NCBI RefSeq assembly: GCF_035046485.1 | Contig: NC_085136.1 | Location: forward strand, 326,458,175-326,522,174 | DNA length: 64,000 nucleotides | From: Aedes albopictus | Lineage: Eukaryota > Arthropoda > Insecta > Diptera > Culicidae | Direction: 5' to 3' | Shown: positions 20,101 through 30,857 of the stretch, one piece after another | Numbering within the stretch: the stretch's first letter is position 1 | Layout of the letters: each line of letters opens with the position of its first letter | Program-made: the position numbers and the translations under genes | Notes under the pieces: generated by a model | The model's input: only the letters and a program-made list of their open reading frames with translations | Told to the model about the DNA's origin: nothing | The model's database searches: none

Positions 20101-23100
20101 GAATTCGGCTGGGACTCTGACGGTTACCTTGTGGAGTTGTAGATGAAATACGAGGTAGGACAAAGCTTCACGGGGAATTTAATGAAGATCCACGAAAGAT
20201 TCTTTGTGATGAATCTTTTGACATTCCGTACGAAGGTTTTTCTTTGGGGTTTCACAGAAAGTCCACTTGAAATTCTTCCAGATGTTCCACCGAAAAATCC
20301 ACCAGAAGTTCGCAGGGGATTCTTATAAAATGTCCCTGAGATTTTCATTAGAAGTTCTACAAAAAAATCCCTCCGTGAGTTCCTTCTAATTCAGGATTTA
20401 TTTATTTTGTTTTTTTTTTATTTTGGGATCTTCTAGGAGTTCCTTCTGGGTTTTCTCCAGATGTGTTTTCTAAGATTCTACCAGGAGTTTTTTCGAAGTA
20501 TTCTACAATAATTTCATCCGGGATTTCTTAAGTATTTTTTTATCCGGGGTTCATTCAGATATTTATTCGGAGATTGCCGCAGGAATTCCTTCCGGGATCA
20601 TTTCAGGAGTTACTTCTAGGATTTCTATAGGAATTCATTCTTAGATTCGTCCTGGAGATCTTTCAGTGATTTTTCCAGGATTTCTTTCTTAGATACAACT
20701 TTTTGAGATTCATCTAGGTTTGCTCTGGACGTTTCTCATGTGAATCCTCAAAGAATTCATTTTGTAATTCCTCTAGCTTCTTCCGGGATTCCTCCAGGAA
20801 CTCCTTCTAGGTTTCCTCTAGGAGTAAATTTATGGGTTCCTCTCATAGTTTCTTCTGGTATTTCTTCAGGATTTTCTTCTAAGATTACACCAGGGGTGGC
20901 ATCAGGGACCTCTCCAGAAATTTTACCCGGGGTATCTTCCGGGAATTTTTCAAAAATTCTTTCCGGAATTTCTTCAGAACTTCCAGACTCCTGGAAAATA
21001 AGTCAAGGTTCTTCCAGGAGTTCCTTCTAAGATTTGTCCAATAATTTATCCAGGATATCCTTCCGGGATTCCTCCAAGAACTTCTACTGGGATTCCTTGC
21101 AGATTACATATTCTGGAATTCATTCTGGAAGTTTCTTAAATTTTGCTCATGGAAATACTCCAGAAATTTTTTTTTATTCTTTATGGAAGTAAGACTTGCT
21201 CTTGAGTTCCTTATAAAATTCCTCCAACAGCTTCTTAAGGAATATCTCCAGCAGTTTTGCAGGGAATATCTACACGAGCGATTTCAGAGATTCTTTCAAT
21301 AGTTTCTTCCCAGATAAAAATCTGAAGACATTCCAAAAGGTTCTGGAGAAATCATAAAAAAAAGTCGTGAAAGAATCCCTGAAAGAACTTCTAGAATAAT
21401 TTCATAGGAATCTTCTGGAGGAATCTCGGAAGGAATTTCTAGAGAATTCCATGAAGGAATCTCTGAAGGAATCCCGTATGGAATTACAGGAGTAATCCTG
21501 GAGAGAACTCCTGGAAGTTCTGAACAAATCCTAAACAAATTGCTGGAATAATATCTGAGGGAACTCCCTTAGGTATCCCAGAAAGAACTCCTGGAGCAAT
21601 CCTGAATTAATTTCGAGAGAGATCTAGGATGGAATTTCCGGAGGAATCCCAAGAAGAAATTCTGAGGGAATCCCAGAGCAATTCTCGTAGGGATCTCGGA
21701 ACGAATTCCTGGAATTCAGAAAGATTTCATAATAAAATGGTAAATGACTAATTTTTTACCAGGAATAGTGTATTACGTAAAGCTAATACTATACAAATTT
21801 CATCAAAATCGGTTGAATATTGGTGGAGATATCGTTGAAACAAGAATTTTGCCATTTGAGAAGTTTGAGCAAACGAACGTTTTAAAAAATATCACTTCTT
21901 CACCGTTATAGCTCTAGATTCAAAAATACTGAACCGATTTCAATCAAAACTGTTCTGTATGTAAAGTATACATGTAGAAATATTGTGTAAAAATTTCATT
22001 CAATTTGATCTAGCCGTAATAAAGTTATAGCCTTATATGTGGCACAAAGTCACAATAAGCAAAAATGTTTTTTTTTTTTTTTGTATCGTAACATTCACAC
22101 AGTTATAACTTGAATAGTTTTCAAGCAATTTGGCTAAGAACAGTTTTTATAATGGTTTACAGTTTCAAATGCTAATAAAAATCGGAACAGTCATGACAGT
22201 TGTACAAACAAAATAGTACACACGGAATAAAATGGTTAAAATGTACCTAAAATATGCCTTGAAGCGATTTGAGTTTTGAATATTAGAAAAACGTATTGAA
22301 CCGATTTTAAGATTTTTTTACCAGTTTATTGATACTCTGTTAAGAACTTCGAGTCAAATTTTCAGACGTCTTGACGAGTTACATCAAAATTATAGCCTTT
22401 ACAATTTTTAAAACGGATGAAAAAATTTGCTAAAATATTTTTTTTATGATATTAACAATATCTGCGCCAATACCAAACTGAATTTGTTGTCATTGTTATG
22501 GTATTAGCTACACATTATATATTATTCCTGATCAAAAAAATATTTGCTTTTTTGAACGCAATCAAAAGCTATACATTATTTTCTGTGTCCAAATTTCATC
22601 GAATACAGTCTTTACTTCTCATGGTTCTAGTGCACCATAAAACATTTTATTCAACAAACGAAATGAAATGATAATGATGCAACAGTTTTTAGAATCATTG
22701 TCTCCTCATCAGCTAAACTCAAATGCTATTTACTTTTTTCAATAGTCGAACTATTTATAAATAATTCAGTTTTGGGGTGTCTTTATAAATTTTTAAACTA
22801 CGTAACGGCAAATTATTAAACCTCAAGAAATTCAATCTCGTGTTCAGATGCAGCCATGCTGAGGGACGACGGAGCACACATTATAGAGCGACACGGCTAA
22901 ATACTAATGCACACTGTGAACGCGCAGGCGCGAAAGAATAAACACAAAGAAAGAGAAATGTCCCTTTTACTCACGGAATAATACATCGACGTATTATTCC
23001 GTACGGAAAATCAACAACATGACTGGCAGCATCGCATGACAGTGCCATCTGTCGACAAATCTTTCTGGCTGTGAATGATTGTACGACATTTCCCCGAAAA

Positions 23101-26100
23101 CCAGTTCCCCGAATGAAGTTTCCCCGAAAGCTATTTCCCCGAAAATGATACCCCGAACGAACCGTTTCTCCGAATGTACCGTTTTAGCGAATGTACCATT
23201 TCCCCGAATATACCGTTTCCCCGAAATATTTATAATACTCTTTTTAGAACTGGTTTCTAATAACTTTCTTGATTTATTCCATTGTCTGAACTAGTCATTG
23301 AAACGATGTAGCGGAAAGTTAGCCTGAGTACAAAGTGTGCTGATGTGTAGTCTTTAGAAAGATATCAAGATCATGGAAACTTTCACATCTCATTGATATT
23401 GTGCATTCACTCTCACCATGAATTCTTCGAGATATAATGTTCTGCATGATGCTTCAATGAGGTTTGCTTTTTTTAAATATGGTTCGTTCTTTTCTGTTGT
23501 GCTGATTGAAAATGACATGGCACTTAATTAAGAACACGCTCATCGTAATTTTCCCTTCTTTCATTCATAGGCTGTTCTTTCTATTTATTTTTGAATTTTC
23601 AATCGATGAAAACGCCCTTTAAACACATAATACCTTTAAAACGAGTCATCGTGATTGTAGTAGTAATCTGCTAAAGTTCATTGTCATTGTAAAACACATG
23701 ATCCAGATGACTTCAACTTTAAGTCTTAAAGTATTATTGCTAGCGAAGGAAGTCTATGAGCACAATTTTAATGTGTATTAACAGGATTTAAAACAAAAGT
23801 CAATGTAATTTAATCTGTTTGACAGATTTGAAGCTAAGTACTCTTCAGTTTTTTTTTTGTAAATCAATGGATCAATCATGACCGAAGTAGCATTTAGAAT
23901 TGACATTTCTACAGAACATACTAGTAGTTAGACCGCCGGCAATATTTTGAAAGAACAGTATATGATGAAAGAAGGAAGAATCTTTGATGAAGATTTCTAC
24001 TATAACGCCTATAGATACCTACTAGAACAGTTGGTCACAAAAAAAATAAATATAGCAGCAGTCAAATTACTGATGATTGATTGAGCTGTTCAACTTGAAA
24101 GAACAGCCTATGTTTGAAAGAAGGAAGATTTTATTAAATGAAAGGTTATCAATCTAGCCAAAAAGACGCTGCTGGATCTTTAGGCAGAAGTATGTCAGGC
24201 CGAAGTACGTTGCGTTAGGCTGCAATCATTAGGCCGAAAGTATCATTATGCCGGACGAGCATCATTATGATTAAGTTGAAAGCCAAGAAAAAACCCAGTT
24301 TGATCATATATAACCAAACACTCAAAAGAATTGCCGACTTCTCAAAGAAGGGTAATCTGTCATGGGACAGCCAGTGGTATGATAAATTACTACCGTCAAT
24401 ATGCTATGCAATATTACAACTAAAAACAACTGCGTGTTATAAAAAAAAAGGCTAAATTTTCAGATGGGATGTTGGCAACATTGTTAAGTCAAATACACTA
24501 GAAGAGGTTCTTAGAACCATAATAATACCAAAATAATAGACAGAAAGATTATTAGCGGTTTTCAAAACCACTACAAGACTAATTGCCTATCAACATGTTA
24601 CTGGGTTTGATCATCAGTTCTTCAGTAACAATATGGCATCAACATCAAGAAATCATCTATGTGAGAAAAAGGGAAAAGGATAAAAGAATATTGTAAAATC
24701 ATGGAAGTATATCCCAGTATCCATAGAATTCCCTAGATTCGAGGCATGTAAAACACTCAAGGGACTCAAACATCTTCTAGGCCTTTGAAAACAAATTTTA
24801 ACATCGTTTATGAAGACAAATAAGAAGACGGACTACTGACCAAATCTCCCCTATGAACTTCAGCATCGCAACCCATTCGGCTTAACGTACTTCGGTCTGA
24901 CGTACTTTGGCTAAGCGTACTTCGTCCTAAAGACCGGATGCCCCTAGTTGTGCATTGGGTCAATGTTAAATGGCATATGCAATAATCTTTTCTGGGAAAC
25001 GGTACATTCGGGGAAACGGTATATTCAGGGAAACGGTACATTCGGGGAAACATTTTTCGGGGAAATGGTACATTCGGGGAAAAAACTTTCGGGAGACTTC
25101 ATTCGGGGAACTGGTTTTCGGGGAAATGTCGTACAATCCTGTGAATTACTTATCAACTGCGAACGCCTAAGTAATTTTGATTGCAAAAGTTTTACGTGAG
25201 CATTACTTGTCCTATCTTTTTACACAGTACTTATCAAGTGGAAACTAACCATAAGCCTGGTCGCTTCAATACTTGTAATGCATAGGGTATGCACTGCAAG
25301 CATTAATAATTACAAGAAAAATATAAAAGTGGTCAATTTTATTATTCTTCTGAATTTTTGTAAGAGATTTCTGAATATGTGTGAATTAGATTGGGCTAAC
25401 AAAATAGCACTGCTAAAAAGAGGACAAACAAGTACGGGCTTTGATGAGCACCCAATTGAATGACACTTTTTGTACTGCGGCGGAATTTCTGCATTCTGGA
25501 TGCACTCCATCTTCTAAAAATGCAGTCATAAACTTCTGCAACTGCATCTGAATATCTTTCACGGTATGAGTAGTATCTTCCAGTTGACGATATTTATCAT
25601 CCCTCTAGTCTTGAAACAATACTAGGCAGATTCCTGATAGGAATTTAAAGTCAAATTCAATTGAAGAGCTCTTTCAGCCCGCCTGAAAACCATGAAGAAT
25701 GGTTTAATATGTTTAAAAGATCAGAACCTCCAAAAACTAGCTGCAATTCAAATCTTTGCTTGGCTGCTACTACCTAGAATGGATCTTCGAAAGAACATGT
25801 GACTTGGGCTGCATCTGAAGAAGGCATGCAAACACGTGATGTGTTTAAAACATACGTATTTTGGAATCAAGCTGAACAATGTATCACAAACAGATCAAGT
25901 ACGCTAATTAAGTAATAATCCGAATTTTTGATCACTTGGGTACGTTAGACAGATATTTACCTGATTAGTTAAGTTAGTGTCATTGCTGCCATCTGCAGTG
26001 GTTGTAGAGTCAGTGGTGTTCTGCGGCTTCACTGAGCTGCTGATCGGCCCATTTAGTGCCTCAATCAGCGACACTGGGATATATCCCGAGGGAATGTTAT

Positions 26101-27330
26101 CCGTGGTCTAAAAACGAATACAATCAATAGGTTTCCGCCTTCCATAGACTTCAATTCCCCAACACTTACATCCTGCGGACTCTGAACAGTCGTCGTAGCC
26201 GTCGATCCCGTGGTGCTCTTCTGCACCGCACGAATCTGTAACAGCGCCCGGAACGGAGCCCGACAGATCGGGCAGTTGTTGGCCTGATACCGCAGGGAAT
26301 CGGCACACGAATTGCACAAACACAAATGCCGACACGGCAGGATCAGCGTGTCCCGGGTGTCACACATGCAGATGACGCATTCGCTCCCGTTGTCGTCCGT
26401 GTCTTCGTCGCCGATCGATTTGCTGACCAGCTTGTTCTCGATGCCGTAGATCTCCTGCAGTAAGTAACACAACCCGTCGACGAAGATTTTCTGCTTCAAG
26501 GCGCGCAGAGCGTAAGTTCCGTCCGAGTGGTGGTCCACCACGCATATCGTGGTGTGACTCTGGCGGCAATCCTCGGTCCCCTCCTCGACCACGCAATGGA
26601 TTACTACAGGGAATGTGTCCTTCTCGGAGCTGTACGACAGGTCATCCTCCGAGAACAGCGCCGGGTTGAAGACATGTGAAGGAGCGGAGAACACCTGATT
26701 CACTCCTCGCTTAAAGTGGAATGTTTCGGACGAAATAGACGAGTCCCGAGGTATGTAGCTGACGCCAGTACTTCCGATGTCCTCGATGCAGAAGTAGTAC
26801 ACTGTGATGGCGCACCGGGCGTCCGCGTCGAACACGAATTCGATGTTGTACGCATTGGTCTTGGTTCCATCGCCGTGGATTTTAGCATTGCAATCCGATG
26901 CCTTCACGAACCGCACCGATTCCTTGCGTATATTGACTAAACTTTTCAGCGTTTTTGTTGGCTCTGTCGCTTGCGGTGGTGGATAGGGAAACTGCAAAAC
27001 AAAGATAACAAACTAGAGAGCCACATTCCTACCCACGCACGAAATTCAACCTACAGGAGTCGGCTTACATCCCAGGAAGTTCAGGTCAGCATTCTCGCCG
27101 AACAGATACGCCTCCGGTTGAGGAGTGTCGAACCGTTCGCCTCCCATTATGAAGTGAGTACCGAAATAATTACCTGCGAAGACGATATGCAAGTCGTATG
27201 GTGATTTCAGCTATTTCAAGGTCCCTTTCCCATCCAACATACCTGACCGAGGAGGGTACTTGTACTGATGGTTCGCACTGATATCCGCCTCTTCCACGGT
27301 TGCATTCTGTCTGCTGGCCAGAGCACCCAT
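16304..27330 (-). CDS. Mgrn1: Mahogunin/RNF157-type RING E3 ubiquitin ligase, whole gene
   Basis: Coding exons on the minus strand are 27330-27243, 27173-27055, 26991-26170, 26107-25961 and 17170-16304. All junctions have GT/AG and keep frame, giving about 680 residues. The N-terminus is MGALAS, a myristoylation-type start. It is followed by the family-typical [34 protein letters not shown] and [17 protein letters not shown] segments, then a C3HC4 RING at about residues 274-312 (CVIC ... [10 protein letters not shown] ... CPIC). After the RING comes [16 protein letters not shown], also typical of MGRN1. The last exon encodes a Ser-rich, acidic, probably disordered tail. The family are cytosolic or membrane-associated E3 ligases that act on TSG101 and endosomal trafficking in vertebrates; that role here is inferred from homology. 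Intron 4 is 8.8 kb and full of repeats. Confidence 0.93.
17278..20100. repeat. 2.8-kb minisatellite, 24-bp period, in Mgrn1 intron 4
   Basis: Roughly 117 copies of a 24-bp unit containing CCAGGAATTCCTCCGGGAAT, most carrying an EcoRI-type GAATTC. The period is a multiple of three and the unit lacks stops, so long Gly-Ile-Ser-Pro-Gly-Ile-Pro-Pro frames and Arg-Asn-Ser-Trp antisense frames arise by chance. Higher-order blocks are visible: a 192-bp block repeats at 18634 and 18826, and a block with GATTACACCAGGAATTCGCC recurs at 18121 and, with a 3-base loss, at 19044. Confidence 0.97.
20101..21740. repeat. Diverged flanks of the 24-bp minisatellite
   Basis: Decayed units (TCCTCCAGGAACTCCTTC and similar) continue in forward orientation to about 21120. 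From about 21290 to 21730 the words are reverse-complemented (GGAGGAATCTCGGAAGGAATT). The array therefore has an older shoulder with an orientation switch. It lies within Mgrn1 intron 4. Confidence 0.75.
21741..23068. other. AT-rich intron sequence
   Basis: Part of Mgrn1 intron 4. 21770-22030 has repeated phrases of the CAAAATCGGTTGAATAT type seen in mosquito repeats, but I found no ends. A 12-bp perfect hairpin (22973-23002) lies near the right side. No gene is seen. Confidence 0.45.
23069..23076. repeat. 8-bp target duplication, left copy
   Basis: CTGTGAAT directly abuts the left inverted end of the foldback element. The identical octamer is at 25139-25146. Confidence 0.85.
23077..25138. 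mobile_element. Foldback DNA transposon with TTCCCCGAA arrays
   Basis: The 2062-bp element begins GATTGTACGACATTTCCCCG and ends with its reverse complement. Both subterminal arms (about 23077-23225 and 24990-25138) are arrays of TTCCCCGAA-type words separated by AATG, AACCAG and similar. A second inverted pair with CCGAAGTACGT/ACGTACTTCGG lies inside (about 24170-24240 and 24880-24950). Three copies of GAAAGAACAG-(C/T)ATATG-like motifs lie at 23555, 23950 and 24096. The 8-bp direct duplication fits hAT- or P-like superfamilies. No transposase frame survives. It lies in Mgrn1 intron 4. Confidence 0.9.
25147..25960. other. Mgrn1 intron 4, proximal part
   Basis: AT-rich unique sequence between the foldback element and exon 4. 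No feature is supported. Confidence 0.5.
25961..26107 (-). CDS. Mgrn1: Mgrn1 coding exon 4
   Basis: The 147-bp exon, in phase 0 at both ends, follows TTTTTAG and precedes GTAAATATC. It encodes [20 protein letters not shown] and then a Thr/Asn-rich linker. The GYxPxSLxEALNG block is diagnostic of MGRN1/RNF157. Its short length hides it from open-frame scans. Confidence 0.88.
26170..26991 (-). CDS. Mgrn1: Mgrn1 coding exon 3 with RING finger
   Basis: The 822-bp exon starts after TTTTGCAG with FPYPPPQ and ends QSPQD before GTAAGT. It contains the conserved beta-rich domain upstream of the RING ([45 protein letters not shown]) and then the complete C3HC4 RING. All eight zinc ligands are present. 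The open frame runs on past the donor to 26065, but that part is intron. Confidence 0.95.
27055..27173 (-). CDS. Mgrn1: Mgrn1 coding exon 2
   Basis: The 119-bp exon enters after a CAG acceptor (27176-27174) and encodes [17 protein letters not shown] through [13 protein letters not shown]. It leaves by a GTAGGT donor in phase 0. The sequence is strongly family-specific. Confidence 0.9.
27243..27330 (-). CDS. Mgrn1: Mgrn1 coding exon 1
   Basis: ATG at 27330-27328 opens [16 protein letters not shown] and runs to YPPRS plus one base. The donor is GTATGT at 27242. Gly2 with Ser6 fits an N-myristoylation signal, as in vertebrate MGRN1. 5'UTR and promoter must lie above 27330; their limits are not visible. 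Confidence 0.9.
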
Positions 27331-28370
27331 ACTGTTTTCGTCTTTTCACCTGGGCTGAGGACCCCCTAACTCTTGCACTGCTTCACTCGATCACTGGCAA
27401 TTTTCCCTTCGAATCGCACCAACTCCACCCAATTGCCCAATTTATTTCGGAAAACTACACCCAGCGACCACACACTGCTGGGATCGGGAAACTAACGTGC
27501 CGAACCTGTTTTTCCACCTTTCGCATGCAGGGGGCATGAACGAAAAAATTTTTTCACTTCGACATTATGTGTGCCTCCTATTGGTAAAAGTTGCCCATTT
27601 GACACAATTAGAGAAAGAAAATATCATACACACTGCCTTCTTCTCCTCCCAGTTCACTTCGGTCCCCTCTGGAGTCTTCGATGTACGGGGTGTCTGCCTG
27701 CCGTTCGTCAGATAGTCAGTCCGCTGTTACAGATAGGCAATGCTATTCACCACAGGCAGCTCTTTGTACACACTTTTATGCTATAAAATTGTTCAGTCAG
27801 GTAAACTCGAATGGCTACGACGTCTGTCTTGGGGTCTATCTGGTGAGGTCATATGATATTGGTAAGAAAATTGAAACCTTTTTAGTAGTCACTGGACACA
27901 TTCTACGACATAGCAGTTAAATTTTTTGTCTTTCTCACACACCAAGGTGTATCGAAAGACTATATGATTTCATTTGCTGTGATACGGTTGATGGATGTTG
28001 AGAGTTTATTAGAAGTACTTCATGCACTGCATTACAAATTTAAAGTACTAGAACGCTTAGAAAAATTTAAAATACTAGAACGCCTAAAATCATAACTCAT
28101 GAAAAAAAATATGCATCTATTCGAACATGTAAGTCTTCTGGTGATAATCTTAAATCAGAAATCAGCTCAGCTATGACGCAGCAACGTTAATATATGGCTA
28201 TCACTAACACTTTAGCAATGAGTGGTTCCGTCGTTTCGTATAGAAACGTTGCTACGCATGAGGGTGCTATAATTTTCAATGCAATGAATATACTATCGAT
28301 TGAAAGAAGTGAAAATCCCTTTTATATTTACCTAAAAAATAAAAAAATAATAAAATAATGCATAGTCGAT
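27331..28370. other. Upstream of Mgrn1; candidate 5'UTR/promoter
   Basis: 27331 to about 27750 is less AT-rich and probably contains the Mgrn1 5'UTR and promoter on the minus strand. No TATA or initiator could be assigned. Beyond 27930 the sequence turns AT-rich, with a TTTGTCTTTCTCACACACC phrase of repeat-like character. Confidence 0.4.
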
Positions 28371-28669
28371 CCAAGAAACATAACTAGCTGAATACCAGTT
28401 TCTCAAACTAAAGTTTTCTTAAGAGTAGTTTATTCCACTCCTATATGTACAACTAAAATATTTGTTGGGGAAAACCATTAACTCCTACCAACGCCCTAAA
28501 TTATCCGGGCTGAAAATCTCTCTAATAAAGACACCTAACCTAACCGAACACCCGAAATTATTTGTGCTGATTGTCCAGCAAACATTTGTGCTGTATAATA
28601 GTGGAACAAACCACTCTTAAGCCAACTTTAGCTTAAGAAACTACTATTCAGCTAGTTCTGATTCTTGGG
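28371..28669. mobile_element. MITE with AACTAGCTGAATA ends
   Basis: The two arms of about 75 bp are reverse complements with some mismatches: CTAGCTGAATACCAGTTTC at the left, and its counterpart ending TATTCAGCTAG at the right, then TTCTTGG. The interior includes the phrase GGGCTGAAAATCTC-CTAATAAAGA, which is also the 3' end signature of the SINE at 56205. Target duplication was not resolved. Confidence 0.75.
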
Positions 28670-29309
28670 TGATGCTGATTAAGGAACCATTCTCCAAAGA
28701 TTATCAGTGAAAACAGTGTGAGTTTACAGTTAATTGTTAAAAAAATAACAAATATTCGAACATTATTTGGTCGGGGTTCTGCTAAACCGAACCAAAGACC
28801 ATTTTTTGAAAAAAATGAGTTTTCTTAACCATTAGATGAAGAATATGATGATCTTCTTTCCGTGTAAAAATCCAGTAATTCTGACAGCTCTTCGTGGAGT
28901 AAATTCAAAATTTCCGTTTGGCAGAACATACAAAAAATAAAATTGCATCCAACCAGAGTGAACTGTAAACCATTCCATAGAATCAGCGAAATATTTTAGT
29001 TTTGGTCCAAATGATGAACATTTCAAGTTTTCCTCATCGCCGTCAGATTTCTAACTTCTATCCGACTCATAGTAACAATCTGTGAGAGAATTTAACACGT
29101 ACGGGTGTTGGAGGATCCAATTATGTTTCGATGGCGCTAATCGCCATTTTTCCAAATCACATTCAGCCAGACCGAACCAAATCCACTGCATTTAAAAATC
29201 AATTTATTCTCAACAATACAAAAATGAACTGGTTTTGAATACATGCGTTATGTCGATACACCTCATACTAATTATTTAACCCAGGAGCCGTCATTGAACA
29301 ACAAGGCTA

Positions 29310-29520
29310 ATTCTTTATTACACCAACGAACCTAACCTAAAAATGACTGACAGATCTCAGGTCATTTTGACATATGCAACATGAGCATGAAAAGGACAAC
29401 AACAAGATCGATAAAGTAGCTTATATGATCCGTCTTTTTCGTGCACGTGTGCAGTCTGTCAAAATGACCTGAGAATTGTCAAACATTTGCATGGCTAGCT
29501 TGGTTGGTGTAATGAAGAAT
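29310..29520. mobile_element. Small MITE with TTCTTTATTACACCAAC ends
   Basis: Terminal 17-mers are inverted with one mismatch (the right end is the complement of TTCTTCATTACACCAAC). A second inverted pair, TCAGGTCATTTTGAC, lies inside. The length is about 211 bp, with no coding capacity. Confidence 0.7.
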
Positions 29521-30476
29521 AAGAATAATAAAGCTTGAAAAACCCCAAACACTTAGTTCACTTTGGCTGATCGAAAATTGGCGTTTTCACGAAAACCATC
29601 CTTGAGAAGAATGTTTGAAACTTGATTCAGACGTAACGACTGACCTTCAGCTAGTTAAAATGACCTAGAGGTAACGCGCTTGGTAATCACTTAAATGATC
29701 CAAGTTTCAATCTCTTTCAGAATTTAGAAAACTTTTTTGTAAATACTTAGTTCATTTTGGCAGAACATTTTCATGGTTTTCTTTGACCAGCATAAATTTG
29801 AAGTACACAAATTGCTCCACCTTCACATCTCAGGATCTCAGAACATGCACGGTGGCATAAACACTTTTGTTCTGTGCCTGCACAATACACATGCACCGCC
29901 TATAAAATTAAAACATGGGTGGGAAGGGCTGAGCTGGGAGGGCTTCCGCCGTTAACGTTTCACACTATTTTGAGACCTCTGTGATACCATACTACGCATC
30001 CTCTCTGATTCTTGTAAAGGATTGTGAGTGATATCGATTTAAACTTCATAGACACTGAAAAATCGAGATTTTTTATCACATTCCGACTGGTTTTCTCTGA
30101 AACAAAGAAACACAGTCTGCAACACTGAACTGTAAACCATATTCCAATGTTTTTGTTCAGCCAGAGTGAACTGAGTGCAAAGTACTGAGAAATTAAATGT
30201 TAATATATCTATAATTTTAAATAATTTACATTTATTCTTCATCTCTGATGGTTAATAAAGGCATGTGTGCGAAAAAGTTTCAAATAATCTTAGCTATTGT
30301 TCATTTCTGAGTGGTTGAACTTTAAGCTTAATTATCTCTGTTAACGCCAGTTTTAGACAAATGCGACTGTAATTTAGGCTCACAGTTCTATTCGAGTAGA
30401 TAGTATCCAATTCTTATCAGTCCGGAATTCTAATAGGATGAACATAACTGGAAAACCATAGATCATGACCATTTTA

Positions 30477-30780
30477 TGTTACTTCGGGAACATTTCGGGT
30501 TTCCCGCCAAATTGTATGACCTTTCAGACTATAAAAGCCTACAAGATGCCCCAGTAGAGACCAATTAGTTCGTAAATTAGCTAGTAGCTTGACCGAAATA
30601 TACTGTTTGTTAATATAAAGTGTTCAGTACATACCGTTTGACAATAAAATATGTGTTTCGTGTATTAAACTGACCTCGTTTTCTGTCCGCGTATCCGTGA
30701 AGGCGTTACCCTGTGTACTTTGACCAACCTGTCCAGCATTCGTAGCAAGGAACCACCAGATTCACGGCATCGACCCTACA
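30477..30780 (+). repeat. LTR-like segment with TATA box and poly(A) signal
   Basis: TATAAAA (30530-30536) is followed about 110 bases later by AATAAA (30643-30648) and GT-rich sequence, the usual U3-R-U5 order. The segment starts TGTTAC and can be ended at a CCTACA. No duplicate copy, flanking primer site or target duplication confirms it. It may be a solo LTR or a small unrelated transcription unit. Confidence 0.3.
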
Positions 30781-30857
30781 GACGTTGGAATGTGCGTCAA
30801 CAATCTCAGAATAAACTTTTTGGCGCTTAGTTCGGTTTAGCAGAACCCCGACCATTT

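Larger units (their letters stand above)
28769..30853. mobile_element. 2.08-kb element with perfect 24-bp inverted ends
   Basis: The left end GGTCGGGGTTCTGCTAAACC and the right end are perfect reverse complements over 24 bases. ATTT flanks both (28765-28768 and 30854-30857), a possible 4-bp duplication. No transposase is recognisable. Inside lie a small MITE (29310-29520) and an LTR-like or promoter-like stretch (about 30477-30780). Confidence 0.7.

Noticed and set aside
18074..20146. A 690-codon open frame of Gly-Ile-Ser-Pro-Gly-Ile-Pro-Pro repeats
   Set aside because: It is the 24-bp minisatellite read in one frame. Other frames and the antisense are equally open, it lies in an intron on the opposite strand of Mgrn1, and it has no splice or start context.
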